This document shows positions 4,876 through 5,339 of a stretch of 5,339 nt of DNA, piece after piece (position 1 is the stretch's first letter; every line of letters starts with the position of its first letter). Under the pieces are notes generated by a model. The model was not told where the DNA came from. It ran no database searches and worked only from the letters and a program-made list of their open reading frames with translations. The translations under genes and the position numbers were made by a program. The stretch covers positions 1 to 5,339 of the forward strand of contig JAABSF010000227.1 in assembly GCA_011390535.1 (NCBI GenBank), read 5' to 3'. Source of the DNA: Deltaproteobacteria bacterium. Lineage in GTDB: Bacteria > Myxococcota_A > Polyangia > HGW-17 > SLPX01.

Positions 4876-5339
4876 TTACCTACATCTAAGGCTGGGTTTA
4901 TCGGTTAATGTGCAACTGGTCTTCGGGAGAAAAGAAACCCATGAGGTATCGATTGGAACACCGTCTTTGAACAGGATCACTTTATGCCTTCCCGGTGAGA
5001 TCTTTTTGCGCCCCGAGGAATATTTTATATCATTGATGGAAACCTTATCACCTCTGGATAGCCGAATAGAGACAACAGTTTTCCCCGGCAGAGAGCCCCT
5101 CAGCGTCAGGTTTTGTCCGGTTTCAATCACAATGGTCCGTCGGAAAGCGGGGCCTCCATCATTTTGAGAACATACAACTTTATAAGAGCCGGCCTTGAGC
5201 TTGATTTTTTTTGAATAATTCGGTGAGCGTCCCGCTGGGCTGCCGTTTATTTTGGCGTTGCACCAGGGAGTTATGGCGAGGGTAAGGGTTCCGTAGGCAG
5301 GCTCTTGTTTTATCTTTTTTGGGGGCGGTTCAGGGGCGG
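4876..5339 (-). CDS. C-terminal part of a protein with tandem PEGA-like domains, possibly a Ser/Thr kinase tail (5' end outside window)
   Basis: The frame is open through the right edge and ends with TAA at 4876-4878, so 153 C-terminal residues are present. The visible part starts with a Pro/Lys-rich linker (APEPPPKK). A PEGA-like module follows at about 15-80 (GTLTLAITPWCNAKINGSPA, then KIKLKAGSYKVVC and TGQNLTLRG), then a second, weaker one at about 86-147 (VVSIRLSRGDKVSIN, then KKISPGRHKVILFKDG). The pattern 'strand - P(W)xxVxING - L.aG.Y.V' is typical of PEGA and related surface-layer-like beta modules. Four cysteines (C26, C56, C142, C152 of the visible part) could form two disulfides, suggesting an extracytoplasmic location. 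An internal GTG at 5130 is in frame but would split the first module, so it is not the start. A Pro-rich linker followed by PEGA-like repeats is common at the C-terminus of myxobacterial Ser/Thr kinases, but no kinase domain lies in the window, so that is inference. The gene has its own terminator. Confidence 0.8.
   Translation of the reverse strand, partial: APEPPPKKIKQEPAYGTLTLAITPWCNAKINGSPAGRSPNYSKKIKLKAGSYKVVCSQNDGGPAFRRTIVIETGQNLTLRGSLPGKTVVSIRLSRGDKVSINDIKYSSGRKKISPGRHKVILFKDGVPIDTSWVSFLPKTSCTLTDKPSLRCR

Overview
The window looks like chromosomal sequence from a deltaproteobacterium-type bacterium of moderate GC (mid-40s percent by eye). The protein styles suggest the Myxococcota/Bradymonadota side: PKD and carboxypeptidase-regulatory-like lipoproteins with 'DGG' linkers, a TPR protein with an 'AGQFQNG' membrane motif, and a PEGA-like C-terminus of the type attached to myxobacterial signalling proteins. 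The taxonomic placement is inference from protein style only. No rRNA, tRNA, CRISPR array, insertion sequence or phage gene was seen.

Layout, left to right. Positions 1-284 (+) hold the C-terminal end of a protein with an HExxH zinc-metalloprotease-type motif, open through the left edge. It converges with a minus-strand block across a 28-bp gap that has no recognisable terminator. The minus-strand block, in transcription order, runs 4558-3335 (PKD-domain lipoprotein), 3308-1377 (carboxypeptidase-regulatory-like lipoprotein) and 1245-313 (exported TPR protein with two C-terminal membrane segments). The first two genes are 26 bp apart and almost certainly co-transcribed. The third follows after 131 bp and may share the transcript or have its own promoter. 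Further upstream on the same strand, 5339-4876 is the C-terminal part of a protein with two PEGA-like beta modules, open through the right edge.

The 317-bp gap 4559-4875 contains most of the regulatory signals visible here. From right to left these are a good intrinsic terminator (4716-4741) for the PEGA gene, a sigma70-like promoter (TTGGCC-17-GATAAT, 4670-4698), a 16-bp near-perfect dyad at the predicted transcription start (4643-4658), and a 9-bp leader stem with one bulge (4579-4622) just upstream of the ribosome binding site of the PKD lipoprotein gene. A 22-codon open frame overlaps the dyad and the leader stem.

How the genes may work together: all three full-length minus-strand genes encode exported proteins built from non-enzymatic binding or scaffold modules (PKD/Ig-like, CarboxypepD_reg-like, TPR). 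Two are predicted lipoproteins and one is anchored in a membrane. A cell-envelope assembly is a reasonable inference, but no catalytic function can be assigned and no recognised named system was identified.
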